From assembly GCA_964449135.1 (NCBI GenBank), contig CAYUXZ010000025.1, forward strand, positions 1 through 39,565: DNA of 39,565 nt. The letters run 5' to 3'. Each line of letters begins with the position of its first letter. Position 1 is the stretch's first letter. The notes under the pieces are model-generated. The model worked only from the letters and a program-made list of their open reading frames with translations. It searched no databases and was not told where the DNA came from. The position numbers and the translations under genes are program-made. The DNA comes from SZAS-103 sp964449135 (GTDB taxonomy: Bacteria; Pseudomonadota; Gammaproteobacteria; Xanthomonadales; Xanthomonadaceae). Below are positions 8,817 through 17,116 of this stretch, piece after piece.

Positions 8817-9518
8817 TCAAAGCTGCCGAACCAGCAGCACCGTGACGTTGTCGCTGCCGCCGCCGTCGAGCGCAGCCGCGACGAGGTGGTCCACGCATTC
8901 CTGCGCGGAGAAGCCGCTCTGGTTGAGGATGCGCCCGATCGCAGCGTTGTCCACTTCCTCGGTCAGGCCGTCGCTGCACAGCAGCAGCTGCATCCCGGGC
9001 TTGAGCTCGCCGGTGATGCTCTCGACCTTCAGGTTCTGCGGATCGGTGACGCCGAGCGCCTGGGTGACCACGTTGCGGTGCGGATGGTTGCGCGCCTGCT
9101 CGGCGGTGATCGCGCCCTGGTCGATCAGTTCCTGCACGTAGGAATGGTCCTGCGAGAGCTGGCAGAGCTGCCCGTTCCACAGATACACGCGGCTGTCGCC
9201 GACCCAGGCCACCTCGAACTTGTTGCCGTCCACCTTGGCGGCCGCGACGGTGGTGCCCATCGGCAGGCCTTCGGTGCGAGTGCGCGAATGGCGGATGATC
9301 TCCTCGTCGGCGATCCGGATCGCATCCGCGAGCGACTTGCCGCCGCGCACGTTGTTGACGATCGCCTCGCGCGCGACCGCGCTCGCGACTTCGCCGAACT
9401 CATGTCCGCCCATGCCGTCGGCGACCAGCCACAGGCCCAGCGACGTGTCGCCGTAGTAGGTGTCCTCGTTGAGCTCGCGGCGCAGACCGACGTGGCTCAG
9501 ATGGCCGAATTCGATCAT
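8817..9518 (-). CDS. PP2C-family Ser/Thr phosphatase (Stp1-like)
   Basis: This predicted metal-dependent phosphatase has 233 residues and lacks a membrane segment or extra domain. The PP2C motifs occur in order: RELNEDTYY, VADGMGGHEFGE, GTTVAAA, VAWVGDSRVYL, LLLCSDGLTEEV and GGSDNVTVLLV. All metal-binding Asp residues expected for bacterial PP2C are visible. It most likely dephosphorylates the neighbouring Ser/Thr kinase and its targets. It lies last in a minus-strand series after the three autotransporters. Its ATG overlaps the stop of a small upstream ORF. Confidence 0.92.
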   Translation of the reverse strand: MIEFGHLSHVGLRRELNEDTYYGDTSLGLWLVADGMGGHEFGEVASAVAREAIVNNVRGGKSLADAIRIADEEIIRHSRTRTEGLPMGTTVAAAKVDGNKFEVAWVGDSRVYLWNGQLCQLSQDHSYVQELIDQGAITAEQARNHPHRNVVTQALGVTDPQNLKVESITGELKPGMQLLLCSDGLTEEVDNAAIGRILNQSGFSAQECVDHLVAAALDGGGSDNVTVLLVRQL

Positions 9519-9682
9519 GGCGCGGGCCCGTCGGACTGGTGGGTCTGGATCGGATCGGTCATGCGCCGGTCATGATGCGTTGCCGCCGCCCCGACGCGCA
9601 AGCCCGCGCCGCCCGGCCGTCGTCCGGCGGCTGCCGGGCGTCGGTCGGATTGGGTCCGCGGCTCGCAAAACGCATCGCTCAT
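9515..9682 (-). CDS. Possible 55-residue ORF linking autotransporter 1 and phosphatase
   Basis: This ORF starts at an ATG overlapping the autotransporter stop (TGATG) and ends in a TGA overlapping the phosphatase ATG (ATGA). GGAG lies 5 nt before its start. The product begins MSDAFCEPR, is rich in Arg, Ala and Pro, and has no recognisable domain, so it may not be a functional protein. Its 3' part (from MTDPIQ) could instead be an alternative N-terminal leader. It may only couple translation of the phosphatase to the autotransporter message. A GC-rich palindrome, GCCCGGC/GCCGGGC, lies within it without a T-tract. Confidence 0.25.
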   Translation of the reverse strand: MSDAFCEPRTQSDRRPAAAGRRPGGAGLRVGAAATHHDRRMTDPIQTHQSDGPAP

Positions 9683-12600
9683 CAGAACTCCATTCGGAAC
9701 CCGAGGGTGAGGTTGTCCTGGGTCAGGCCGGTGATCCCGAGGGTCTTCTCGTAGTACACGAACCCGGACTTGCCCTTCGGCAGGGTAAACGACAAACCCA
9801 GCCCCAACCGGAAGAAGTTGGTGTCCACGGGGTCGCCCTTGATCTGGAACACGGTCGAAGTCGGATCGGCGAGGAAGCGCGCATTGACCGTGTCCGGGTT
9901 GTCCTCGTACTCGTGCTCCCACTCGACCTCGGCGTGCGGGCTGAGGATTCCCCAGCTCTGGCTGGACGCGTAATTGACCTTCGCGCCTAGAACCGTGGAG
10001 ACCGACTTCAGGTTGCGGCTTTGCACCGCCAAGCCCAGGCCGCTGCCCGAGCCGGTGACCAGGGTCTCCTGGTAGCCGTCGAAGCTGGTGTGCGAGTACG
10101 TGCCACGGAAGTACGGCCCGAACGACCACGGCCCGTTGTTGAAGTCGCGACCGACGGTCAAGGCGCCGGCGATGGTGTCGCCGCCGGAACTCGACGTCGC
10201 GGTTTGGTCCACGGTCGTGGCGCCCAGCGTGTACACGATGCGACGGTTGATGTCGTAGCTGTTGCTGCTCCAGGTCAGCACGCCATCCACGTACCAGTTG
10301 TTCTTCTGGTACAGCGTGGTGTAGCCCGACAGGCTCCAGCCGTGCGTGTCCAGGCCGCCACCGACGGTATCCACGCTGCTCGAATAGCGCGCATAACCGG
10401 CGCTGGCGCCGAGCACCCAGTTGTCGTTGAAGCGGTAGTCCACACCCGCGGTGAGTCCGTTCGTGTGGAAGCCGTAACCGGGCGTGACCTGGCGTGCATC
10501 TGCCGAACCCCAGCCGAAGCTGCCGGAGGCGAAGAAGCCCCAGCGGTCGAAGCCGCTGCTGTCGTCATCCTTCTTGGTGCTGTCGGACATTCCGAGCGCG
10601 GCGTTGCCATAGCGCCCGATCGGCAGCGTGCCGTCCGGCGAGGTAAATGCCAATCCACCGAAGCTGCCGCCGTGCGCGCCGCTGCGCAGCGCCGCCATGC
10701 GCGCCTTGATGTTGTCGAACTGCGCGCTCGAGACCAGCACCGACGCATTGGACTGGATCAGGGTGTCGTGCGGCAGCATCTGGTTGATCGCGTTGCTCAC
10801 CTGACCGCTGCTTGACGCCGAAGCCAGCGCCTGGCATTGCTCGAGTAAGTCTTGCTGCGCCGGCGTCGGGTTCGACAGCGCCGCCAGCGCCGGGCAGGCG
10901 TTGTCCAGCGTCGTGGCCACCGCAACCTGTTGCGGCGTCAGGCCGGGCGTGCTCGCGATACCACCATTCAACGCGAACGTAACCGAAACCGAGCCGGTAA
11001 CAGGGAAAGTCGAGGATGCGGACACGCTTGCCGCACCCGCAGCTTGCACGGTCGCGGTATTGGTCGCGCGGCCGTTGACGTCGGTCAACGAGGTTGCGTT
11101 GGTCACGTGCGCATTCGTGCCGCTCCAGTTGATCGTCGCGTTCGCCACCGGCGAGCCGTTGTTCATCAACTGCACCACCAGTGGCGCCGAGGTCGTGTTA
11201 ACCGGCAGCACCTGGTTGTTGCCCGAGACGATGGTCAATGCGGGAGGAGTCACGACTGCGCCCGTCGCGAAGGCGGTGAACGAAGTACTGGGCGCGCAGT
11301 CCCTGTTCGGCCCGGGGCACGCAACGACGGTGACCGTGCCGGGCGTCGATGGCAGGACCAGTTGTGTGCTGGCCTCGCCTAGGGCATCGGTAGTCACCAG
11401 CGCGGAGGTGACATGGCCATTGCCGCTGCTGATCATCACGAACTGGATCGGAATGCCCGGGATGGCGGTGCCCGTGTAATCGAGGAGGCGAACCTTCAGC
11501 GGGACGGGCAAGGTCGAGCCGGGCGCGCCGGACTGCATGTCGCCAGTCACGGCCTGCAGCAAGACCGTGTCGATGGTGTTGCCGTCGATCCTGACATCCC
11601 GGGAGAAACTCACCGGACCCGGAACCTGGGTGGAGGTGGCCGATCCGGTGAAAACGATCTTCGAGCTGCTGCTGATGTCGGACGCAAGGATCGTGTAGGT
11701 GCCGTTGAGGACGCAGGTCGCGCCCGCTGCGACACTGGCGCAAGTGGCTATCCCCGGCGTTGTGCGCGTGTTGCTGACCTGCACGTTGGTCAGCGGAACC
11801 GTGCCGGCATTGAGTGCGGTGACGATGATTTGTGCGGTATCTCCGGCGGTGACGGTGCCGCTGTGGTCGACGTCCACCACGTTGTTGATGTCGACGAACA
11901 CGCTCATCGCGGCGCCGCCGGCGGTCGCCACCGGGGTGACGACCGGTGCGCCGTTGTTGTTGCCCGACGTGGTGTCTGTTTCGGTCGGGCTGAAAATTAT
12001 CTGACCGCTGGCGACATCGGCGGTGGTGACTGTGTGGGTGCCGGTCAGCACGCAGCTCGCGCTCGGCGCGAGGGTCGCGCAAGTCGCCGTACTGGGCGTC
12101 AGCAAGGACGAGTTGATCTGAACGTTGCTTGCCGCAAGGGTGCCGGTATTGGTTGCGGTCGAGCTGTAGGTCAGCACGTCGCCAAGGGTGACGGTTCCGG
12201 AATGGTCGTTGTCCGCGTTGGAGACGAGCGCATTGGTGGTGTGGATGTCAATGAAACCGCTGGCAGGGACCACCGTTTGAGTGATGCTATAGCTCAATGG
12301 CCCGGGTACCTGGTCCGAACTGGCGGTTCCGGTATTGGTAACGTGCCCTGCGGTAACGTCGGCCGAGGTCACCGTGTAGTCGCCATTGAGTACGCATGTG
12401 GCGCCGGCAGCCAGGGTCGCGCAGGTAGCGCTCGTGCCGGGCGAGAGGGTCAGGTCGTTGACATGCACATTGGTCAACGAACCAGTGCTGTTCTGGTTGG
12501 TAGCTATGACCGTGTAATGGAATACGTCCCCAACGGTCGGCTGCTGGCCGTTCGAGTTGTCGAAAGCCAGGAACACAATAACGGTCATCTGGTTGCCGAA

Positions 12601-13068
12601 CACCCGCGTGAATACCGTATTGGACACATCGTTGGTTTCGTTCGAGAACGCTCTCCCTTCGTCGACGACCTGACCGCCGGTCACATCCGCGGCGGTCACC
12701 GTATGCGAACTCGTCTGGGTGCAGGTAGCGTTGACGGCAACCGTAGCGCACGTATTGAAAGATGAGAAATCATCGCCGACCTGGACGTTTGTCAACGGCA
12801 CGCCGCCCGTGTTGGTCATGGTGACGGTGAAGTGCAGGGTATCGCCCAGGGTGACATTGCCGCTGCTGTCGCTGTCGGTGAAGCTGCTCAGCACCGTACG
12901 CACGTTCATCGATGCGGCGGACTGTGCGGCGACGTTTCCGGACGCACACAGCACGCCGATCAGTAGCAGGGCGATGGCGGCAAGCCGGAATGCACCAGGA
13001 CGCGGGAACAGACGGGTGAAGCATGCGATTTCGCCGAGTCCGGCGTGCGCGATGCGGGAAGCGTTCAT
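9682..13068 (-). CDS. Autotransporter 1: DUF11-type and Ig-like passenger, C-terminal beta-barrel
   Basis: The 1128-residue predicted surface protein starts at MNASRIA, with AGAAGGGGA just upstream. A long basic N-region and hydrophobic core form the signal peptide, ending near AAQSAAS. Four DUF11-like repeats follow, three of them opening with an Asp-rich loop of EF-hand type. Two bacterial Ig-like domains come next, starting AVTGDMQSGAPG and LTIVSGNNQ. A conserved Cys-containing linker (TPGLTPQQ... LDNACPAL... LLEQCQAL) precedes the autotransporter barrel (about the last 290 residues), which ends GFRMEF with the Phe typical of outer-membrane barrels. The barrel predicts translocation of the passenger to the cell surface. 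The native role, perhaps adhesion, is unknown. It is paralogous to the next two genes on this strand. Confidence 0.88.
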   Translation of the reverse strand: MNASRIAHAGLGEIACFTRLFPRPGAFRLAAIALLLIGVLCASGNVAAQSAASMNVRTVLSSFTDSDSSGNVTLGDTLHFTVTMTNTGGVPLTNVQVGDDFSSFNTCATVAVNATCTQTSSHTVTAADVTGGQVVDEGRAFSNETNDVSNTVFTRVFGNQMTVIVFLAFDNSNGQQPTVGDVFHYTVIATNQNSTGSLTNVHVNDLTLSPGTSATCATLAAGATCVLNGDYTVTSADVTAGHVTNTGTASSDQVPGPLSYSITQTVVPASGFIDIHTTNALVSNADNDHSGTVTLGDVLTYSSTATNTGTLAASNVQINSSLLTPSTATCATLAPSASCVLTGTHTVTTADVASGQIIFSPTETDTTSGNNNGAPVVTPVATAGGAAMSVFVDINNVVDVDHSGTVTAGDTAQIIVTALNAGTVPLTNVQVSNTRTTPGIATCASVAAGATCVLNGTYTILASDISSSSKIVFTGSATSTQVPGPVSFSRDVRIDGNTIDTVLLQAVTGDMQSGAPGSTLPVPLKVRLLDYTGTAIPGIPIQFVMISSGNGHVTSALVTTDALGEASTQLVLPSTPGTVTVVACPGPNRDCAPSTSFTAFATGAVVTPPALTIVSGNNQVLPVNTTSAPLVVQLMNNGSPVANATINWSGTNAHVTNATSLTDVNGRATNTATVQAAGAASVSASSTFPVTGSVSVTFALNGGIASTPGLTPQQVAVATTLDNACPALAALSNPTPAQQDLLEQCQALASASSSGQVSNAINQMLPHDTLIQSNASVLVSSAQFDNIKARMAALRSGAHGGSFGGLAFTSPDGTLPIGRYGNAALGMSDSTKKDDDSSGFDRWGFFASGSFGWGSADARQVTPGYGFHTNGLTAGVDYRFNDNWVLGASAGYARYSSSVDTVGGGLDTHGWSLSGYTTLYQKNNWYVDGVLTWSSNSYDINRRIVYTLGATTVDQTATSSSGGDTIAGALTVGRDFNNGPWSFGPYFRGTYSHTSFDGYQETLVTGSGSGLGLAVQSRNLKSVSTVLGAKVNYASSQSWGILSPHAEVEWEHEYEDNPDTVNARFLADPTSTVFQIKGDPVDTNFFRLGLGLSFTLPKGKSGFVYYEKTLGITGLTQDNLTLGFRMEF

Positions 13069-13124
13069 GACCGATCCCCTTCTCATGTCATGTACCGGCG
13101 CATCCGCATGCACCGGTTGCAGCT

Positions 13125-13152
13125 TCGGCCGCGCCCGCCCGGGCGCGGCCGA
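13125..13152 (-). terminator. Strong hairpin downstream of autotransporter 2
   Basis: A perfect 12-bp stem (TCGGCCGCGCCC and its complement) encloses a 4-nt loop. It lies about 20 nt beyond the autotransporter 2 stop and before the autotransporter 1 start. No U-run follows, so it may be a Rho-dependent or mRNA-stabilising 3' structure rather than a classical terminator. The flank GATTCAAGAGGCG (plus strand) recurs next to the corresponding hairpin after autotransporter 3. Confidence 0.5.
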
Positions 13153-13173
13153 TTCAAGAGGCGTTCGCAGGCC

Positions 13174-16100
13174 TCAGAACTCCATTCGAAAGCCGATGGT
13201 GAGGTTGTCCTGCGAGATGCCGGTGCGCGCGATCGTGCGGTTGTACAGGATGAAGCCCGAGCGCCCCTTCGGGAACACGAACGACGCGCCCAGGCCCAGC
13301 CGGAAGTAGTCGGCGTCGAGCTTGTCGCCATGGATCACGATCGGCGTCGCGTTCGGGTCGTCCTCGAAGAACGCGATGAACGCGCCCGGGTCGGTGTGGA
13401 AGTCGTGCTGCCACTCGAGTTCCGCGTGCGGGATCGCCACGCCCCAGCTCGTGCTCATGGTGTAGTCGAGCTTGCCGCCGAGGATGGTGTTCGACGAGGT
13501 CTCGCTGCGCGAGCCGACGCGCAGGCCCAGGCCGCTGCCTGCCGCGCTTGCGTTCAACTGCTCGGAGTAGCCGCCGAAGCTCTGGTGGCTGTACTGCAGC
13601 TTGCCGTACACCCCGTAAGCCCATTCCTTGTTGTTGAAATCGTGGCCGAAGGTCATCGAAGCGGCCGTTCCGTTGCCATTCGACGAGGCTTTCGCGAGCT
13701 GGTTCACGGCGAGGCTGCCGCCGCCGGGCAACGGCAGCGTGTAGGCGATCACCCGCTTCGAATCGAAGCTGTTGTGGTTCCAGCTCAGCGCGCCGTCGAC
13801 GTACCAGTTGTTCTGCTGGTACCAGGTCGCGTAACCGGTGAGGCTCCAGCCGTTTGTCGTCAGGCTGCCCACGCCGCCGCCGAGGGTCGTGCCCTGGTGG
13901 TTCCAGCCGACCGCGCCGCCGAGCACGAACGTATCGCTGAAGCGATAGTCCGCACCGAACGTCAGGCCGTGGGTGTTGAGGTCGTAACTGGGCGACTGCG
14001 TTCCCGCGCGGCCGTTTTCGCGCCCGATCGTGCCCGAACCGAAGAAGCCCCAGCGCGAGAAGTCGCTGCCGGCTTCGGTCTTGGCGGACTTGTCATCCAG
14101 GCCCAGCGCCGCCGCGCCCGCGCCGAAGATCGGCAGCGAGCCGTCCGCGTTCGTGAAGGCCAGGCTGCCGAAGTTCGCGCCGTGCGCGCCGCCGCGCAAC
14201 GCGGTGAGGCGTCCGGCGACGTTGACGAACTGCGCGTTGACCGCCGTGTGCGCGGTCTGCGTCTGCGTTTCGGCGGTCTTCGGAGGCAGTTGCTCGATCG
14301 CCTGCGCCACCGCGGCCTGCGAGTTCGACGCGTTCAGCGCGAGGCACTGGTTCAGCAGGTCCTGTTGCTGCGGCGTGAGGTTGGGCGTGCTCTGCAGGGT
14401 CGAACACGCGGTATCCAGCGCGGCGCCGACCTGCTGGTCGTTGGTCGTGAGGCCCGGCACCGAAGCCAGCGCGGTGTTCTCGGTGAACTGCACCGACGCG
14501 GCGGTGAACTGCGCGAAGCCAGGGAAATTCGCGGTAACTGTGGTCGTGCCGCCGCTGTTCGGCGTCAAAGTGACCTGCGCGTTGCCGTTGGCGTCGGTCG
14601 TGGTGCTGTTCGTCGAAAGGCTGCCGCCGGTGGTGCTCCAGTTGATCGTCTGCCCGGCGAGCGGACTGCCGTTGCCCTTAAGCAGCACGACCAGCGGCGC
14701 GGACGGCGTGTTCGGGGTGATCGTCTGCTTGTCGCCCGAGGCGATCGTCAGTACGCCGGTGACCAGCGTGCCAGTCACGGTTTCGCTGAAGGTCGCGCTC
14801 GGACCGCCGCCGGACACCTGCGCGAGCACGCTGACCGGACCGGGGGTCAGGCCCAGATGCACGGTCGTGCTGGCCTGGCCGCTCGCGTCGGTGACCGCCG
14901 ATGCGGTGGTCACGCTCGCGCTGCCGGAAATCACCGTGAAGTTGATCGGCACGCCCGAGAGCACGGTCACGCCGACCGGTGGTGTGATCTGCACGGTCAG
15001 CGCCGTCGGCAGGGTGGAACCCGGCGCGCCGGCCTGCGCGTCGCCGGAAACCTTGGTCAGCGAATTCGCGGTGGAAGCGGTCGCGTGCATCTGCACCGTC
15101 GCTACGCCGTTGAACGCGCTGGCCTGGAAGGTGATCGGCCCGGGGAAGTTGCCGTAGGTGAAGCTCACCGGCGCGTACCCGCTGCCGTCGGTGATCGAGG
15201 TGCTTGATGCGAGGATCGCCGAACCGCCGATCACGCTCCAGTTCACGGTCTGGCCGACCATCGGCGTGCCGCCGCCGTCGGCGAGTTCGACATCCAGCGT
15301 CGCGGTCGCGGCGGTGCCGATCAGCCCTACCTGGTTGTCGCCGCTGACGATGCTCAGCGTCGGCGGCAGGATGGACTCGGTGAAGAACACGGTCGCGGTC
15401 GCGTCATCCGCGCGCGTCGCGGTCACGATCACCGGCCCGAGGCTCGAGCCCATGTTGGTGATCGTCACGTTGCTTTGGCCGGCGCCGTCGGTGACCGTGC
15501 TGTTGGAGCTGAGCGTCGCACCATTGCTCGCCGACCAGTTGATGGTCACGCCACTCGCGTTGGCGTTGTTGGTCACCGCGTGCACGACCAGCGGATTGGC
15601 CAGCGGCTGGTTCGGCGCACCGGATTGGTGGTCGCCGCTGACGATGCTCAGGGTGCGGATCAGCAGCGAGGTCAGGTGGAAGGTCTGCGACAGGCCGGAG
15701 CCGTCGTTGCGGGTCGCGGTGACGACGACGGGTCCGGGCGTCGGGCCGAAATGGATCGTCGCGCTGGACAATCCTCCGGTGTCCGTGTGGCCGCCGTTGC
15801 TGACGCTGGCAACGGTCGCGTCGCCGCTGGTGATCGCCCATGTCATCGGCACATTCGCCTGCGCCGCGTTGCCGAGCAGTGCCTCGACGACCAGCGGATT
15901 GGCGACGGTGGTGCTGGTGAAACCCGATTGCCCGTCGCCGGACACCAGGATCAGCGAAGGCACGACGACATTGATCGTGAACGAGACGCTCGCGCCCGGA
16001 TTGTCGCTGCGCGTGCCGACCACGGTGATCGGACCCGGTCCGGGACCCACGCTGACAAGGCCCACGCTGGAGTCGCCGTTCGCGTCGGTGATGGTCTGCG

Positions 16101-16893
16101 TGTTGCGCAGCGTCGCTCCGCCGTTCGCGGTCCAGTTGATCGCCACCGATGCGGCGGGGGCGCCGTTGTTCGCCGCGTGCACCACCAGCGGCGCAGACGC
16201 GGAATTCGCGGCCACGGACTGGCCGTCGCCGCTGACCAGGCTCAGCGAACGCGTGACCGCGGGCGGTGGCGTCGAGGGTTGCTCGTGATGGCCACCGCCG
16301 TTGTTGGCCGCGGCGATGATCGCCGCGCCGGCGACCACGGCGCCGACTACGATGAGGGTGGTGTGGTCGTCGGCCTTGCTGTCGCCGCCGCCGGAAGGCG
16401 CGGTGTCGGTGACGTCGAGGTTGAAACGCGTGCTGATATACGTCGCGCAGGATTCGCCGGCGCAGTCGGGATTCTTCTGGCTGGTCGCGACCACCACGTA
16501 GCGGCCGGGCGCGGTCGCATGGAACATCGTGCTGGCGATGCCTTCGTCGGTGGTGGTGGTCTTCGCCGAGGTGGTCGCGCGTTCGGGCGAGAGCGTCGCG
16601 GTGCCGGGGCCGGTCACGCTCCAGTCCACGGGCTGCCCGGGCAGGCCGTGGCCGTCGCGTTGCTTGCGCACGGACAGGGAAACGTCCGCGCCGGGTCGCG
16701 CGGCGATCGCCTCGGTGGCGTCCTTGATCGGCGTCAAGGTGATGGACGAACCGCCCGAAAGTGAATCGGCGACGCTGCGTTGCGCGCAGAACAGGCCCGC
16801 GAGCAGAAGCGTGGCTATGGCGATCCGGCGAAGGCCGTCGCGGATCGTGGTGGTGGCGACGGCGTCGGTGCGCGCGATGCGTGAGGTATCCAT
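13174..16893 (-). CDS. Autotransporter 2: bacterial Ig-like repeat passenger, C-terminal beta-barrel
   Basis: The 1239-residue predicted surface protein starts at MDTSRIA, with GGGGAG 8 nt upstream. A signal segment (IAIATLLLAGLFCAQRSVA) is followed by an N-terminal domain with a CAGESCA cysteine pair. A second hydrophobic stretch lies at residues 178-196 (LIVVGAVVAGAAIIAA), then a Gly/His linker. About seven to eight Ig-like repeats follow, each opening like LSLVSGDGQS and carrying a T-D-A-N-G-type turn, as in invasin/BIG_1 families. The shared linker (VPGLTTNDQQ... LDTACSTL... LLNQCLAL) leads into a barrel of about 300 residues ending GFRMEF. Unlike its neighbours it lacks DUF11 repeats and their Asp-rich loops. 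A second hydrophobic segment is unusual in a secreted passenger. Confidence 0.87.
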   Translation of the reverse strand: MDTSRIARTDAVATTTIRDGLRRIAIATLLLAGLFCAQRSVADSLSGGSSITLTPIKDATEAIAARPGADVSLSVRKQRDGHGLPGQPVDWSVTGPGTATLSPERATTSAKTTTTDEGIASTMFHATAPGRYVVVATSQKNPDCAGESCATYISTRFNLDVTDTAPSGGGDSKADDHTTLIVVGAVVAGAAIIAAANNGGGHHEQPSTPPPAVTRSLSLVSGDGQSVAANSASAPLVVHAANNGAPAASVAINWTANGGATLRNTQTITDANGDSSVGLVSVGPGPGPITVVGTRSDNPGASVSFTINVVVPSLILVSGDGQSGFTSTTVANPLVVEALLGNAAQANVPMTWAITSGDATVASVSNGGHTDTGGLSSATIHFGPTPGPVVVTATRNDGSGLSQTFHLTSLLIRTLSIVSGDHQSGAPNQPLANPLVVHAVTNNANASGVTINWSASNGATLSSNSTVTDGAGQSNVTITNMGSSLGPVIVTATRADDATATVFFTESILPPTLSIVSGDNQVGLIGTAATATLDVELADGGGTPMVGQTVNWSVIGGSAILASSTSITDGSGYAPVSFTYGNFPGPITFQASAFNGVATVQMHATASTANSLTKVSGDAQAGAPGSTLPTALTVQITPPVGVTVLSGVPINFTVISGSASVTTASAVTDASGQASTTVHLGLTPGPVSVLAQVSGGGPSATFSETVTGTLVTGVLTIASGDKQTITPNTPSAPLVVLLKGNGSPLAGQTINWSTTGGSLSTNSTTTDANGNAQVTLTPNSGGTTTVTANFPGFAQFTAASVQFTENTALASVPGLTTNDQQVGAALDTACSTLQSTPNLTPQQQDLLNQCLALNASNSQAAVAQAIEQLPPKTAETQTQTAHTAVNAQFVNVAGRLTALRGGAHGANFGSLAFTNADGSLPIFGAGAAALGLDDKSAKTEAGSDFSRWGFFGSGTIGRENGRAGTQSPSYDLNTHGLTFGADYRFSDTFVLGGAVGWNHQGTTLGGGVGSLTTNGWSLTGYATWYQQNNWYVDGALSWNHNSFDSKRVIAYTLPLPGGGSLAVNQLAKASSNGNGTAASMTFGHDFNNKEWAYGVYGKLQYSHQSFGGYSEQLNASAAGSGLGLRVGSRSETSSNTILGGKLDYTMSTSWGVAIPHAELEWQHDFHTDPGAFIAFFEDDPNATPIVIHGDKLDADYFRLGLGASFVFPKGRSGFILYNRTIARTGISQDNLTIGFRMEF

Positions 16894-17053
16894 TTCCGCG
16901 ACTCCCCTGCGAGTACGGCAGGCCGGCGCTCCCCGCGCCGGCGAAAGAGGCTGTCATCGGTCGTCGGATCGCTGAAGGCCGTAAAGGCGCGCGCAGCCCC
17001 GACCGGTTGTTCCACGCGGGCGGAGCCCCATCCGCGGGCGTGGCGGTGAATCT

Positions 17054-17082
17054 CCCGACCACCCTATACGAGGGTGGTCGGG
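17054..17082 (-). terminator. Perfect hairpin downstream of autotransporter 3
   Basis: An 11-bp perfect stem (CCCGACCACCC / GGGTGGTCGGG) with a 7-nt loop lies about 35 nt past the autotransporter 3 stop. No U-run follows. Together with a second 8-bp palindrome (GCCGGCGC/GCGCCGGC, 16922-16942) it makes up most of the structure in the 223-nt spacer before autotransporter 2. I see no convincing promoter in that spacer, so the genes may still be co-transcribed. Confidence 0.5.
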
Positions 17083-17116
17083 ACGAATCAAGAGGCGGGC
17101 GGAAAAAATCCCCGGA

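Noticed and set aside
11413..12765. Plus-strand ORF of 450 codons over autotransporter 1
   Set aside because: It is a mirror of the repeat-coding minus strand; the repeated character comes from the real gene.
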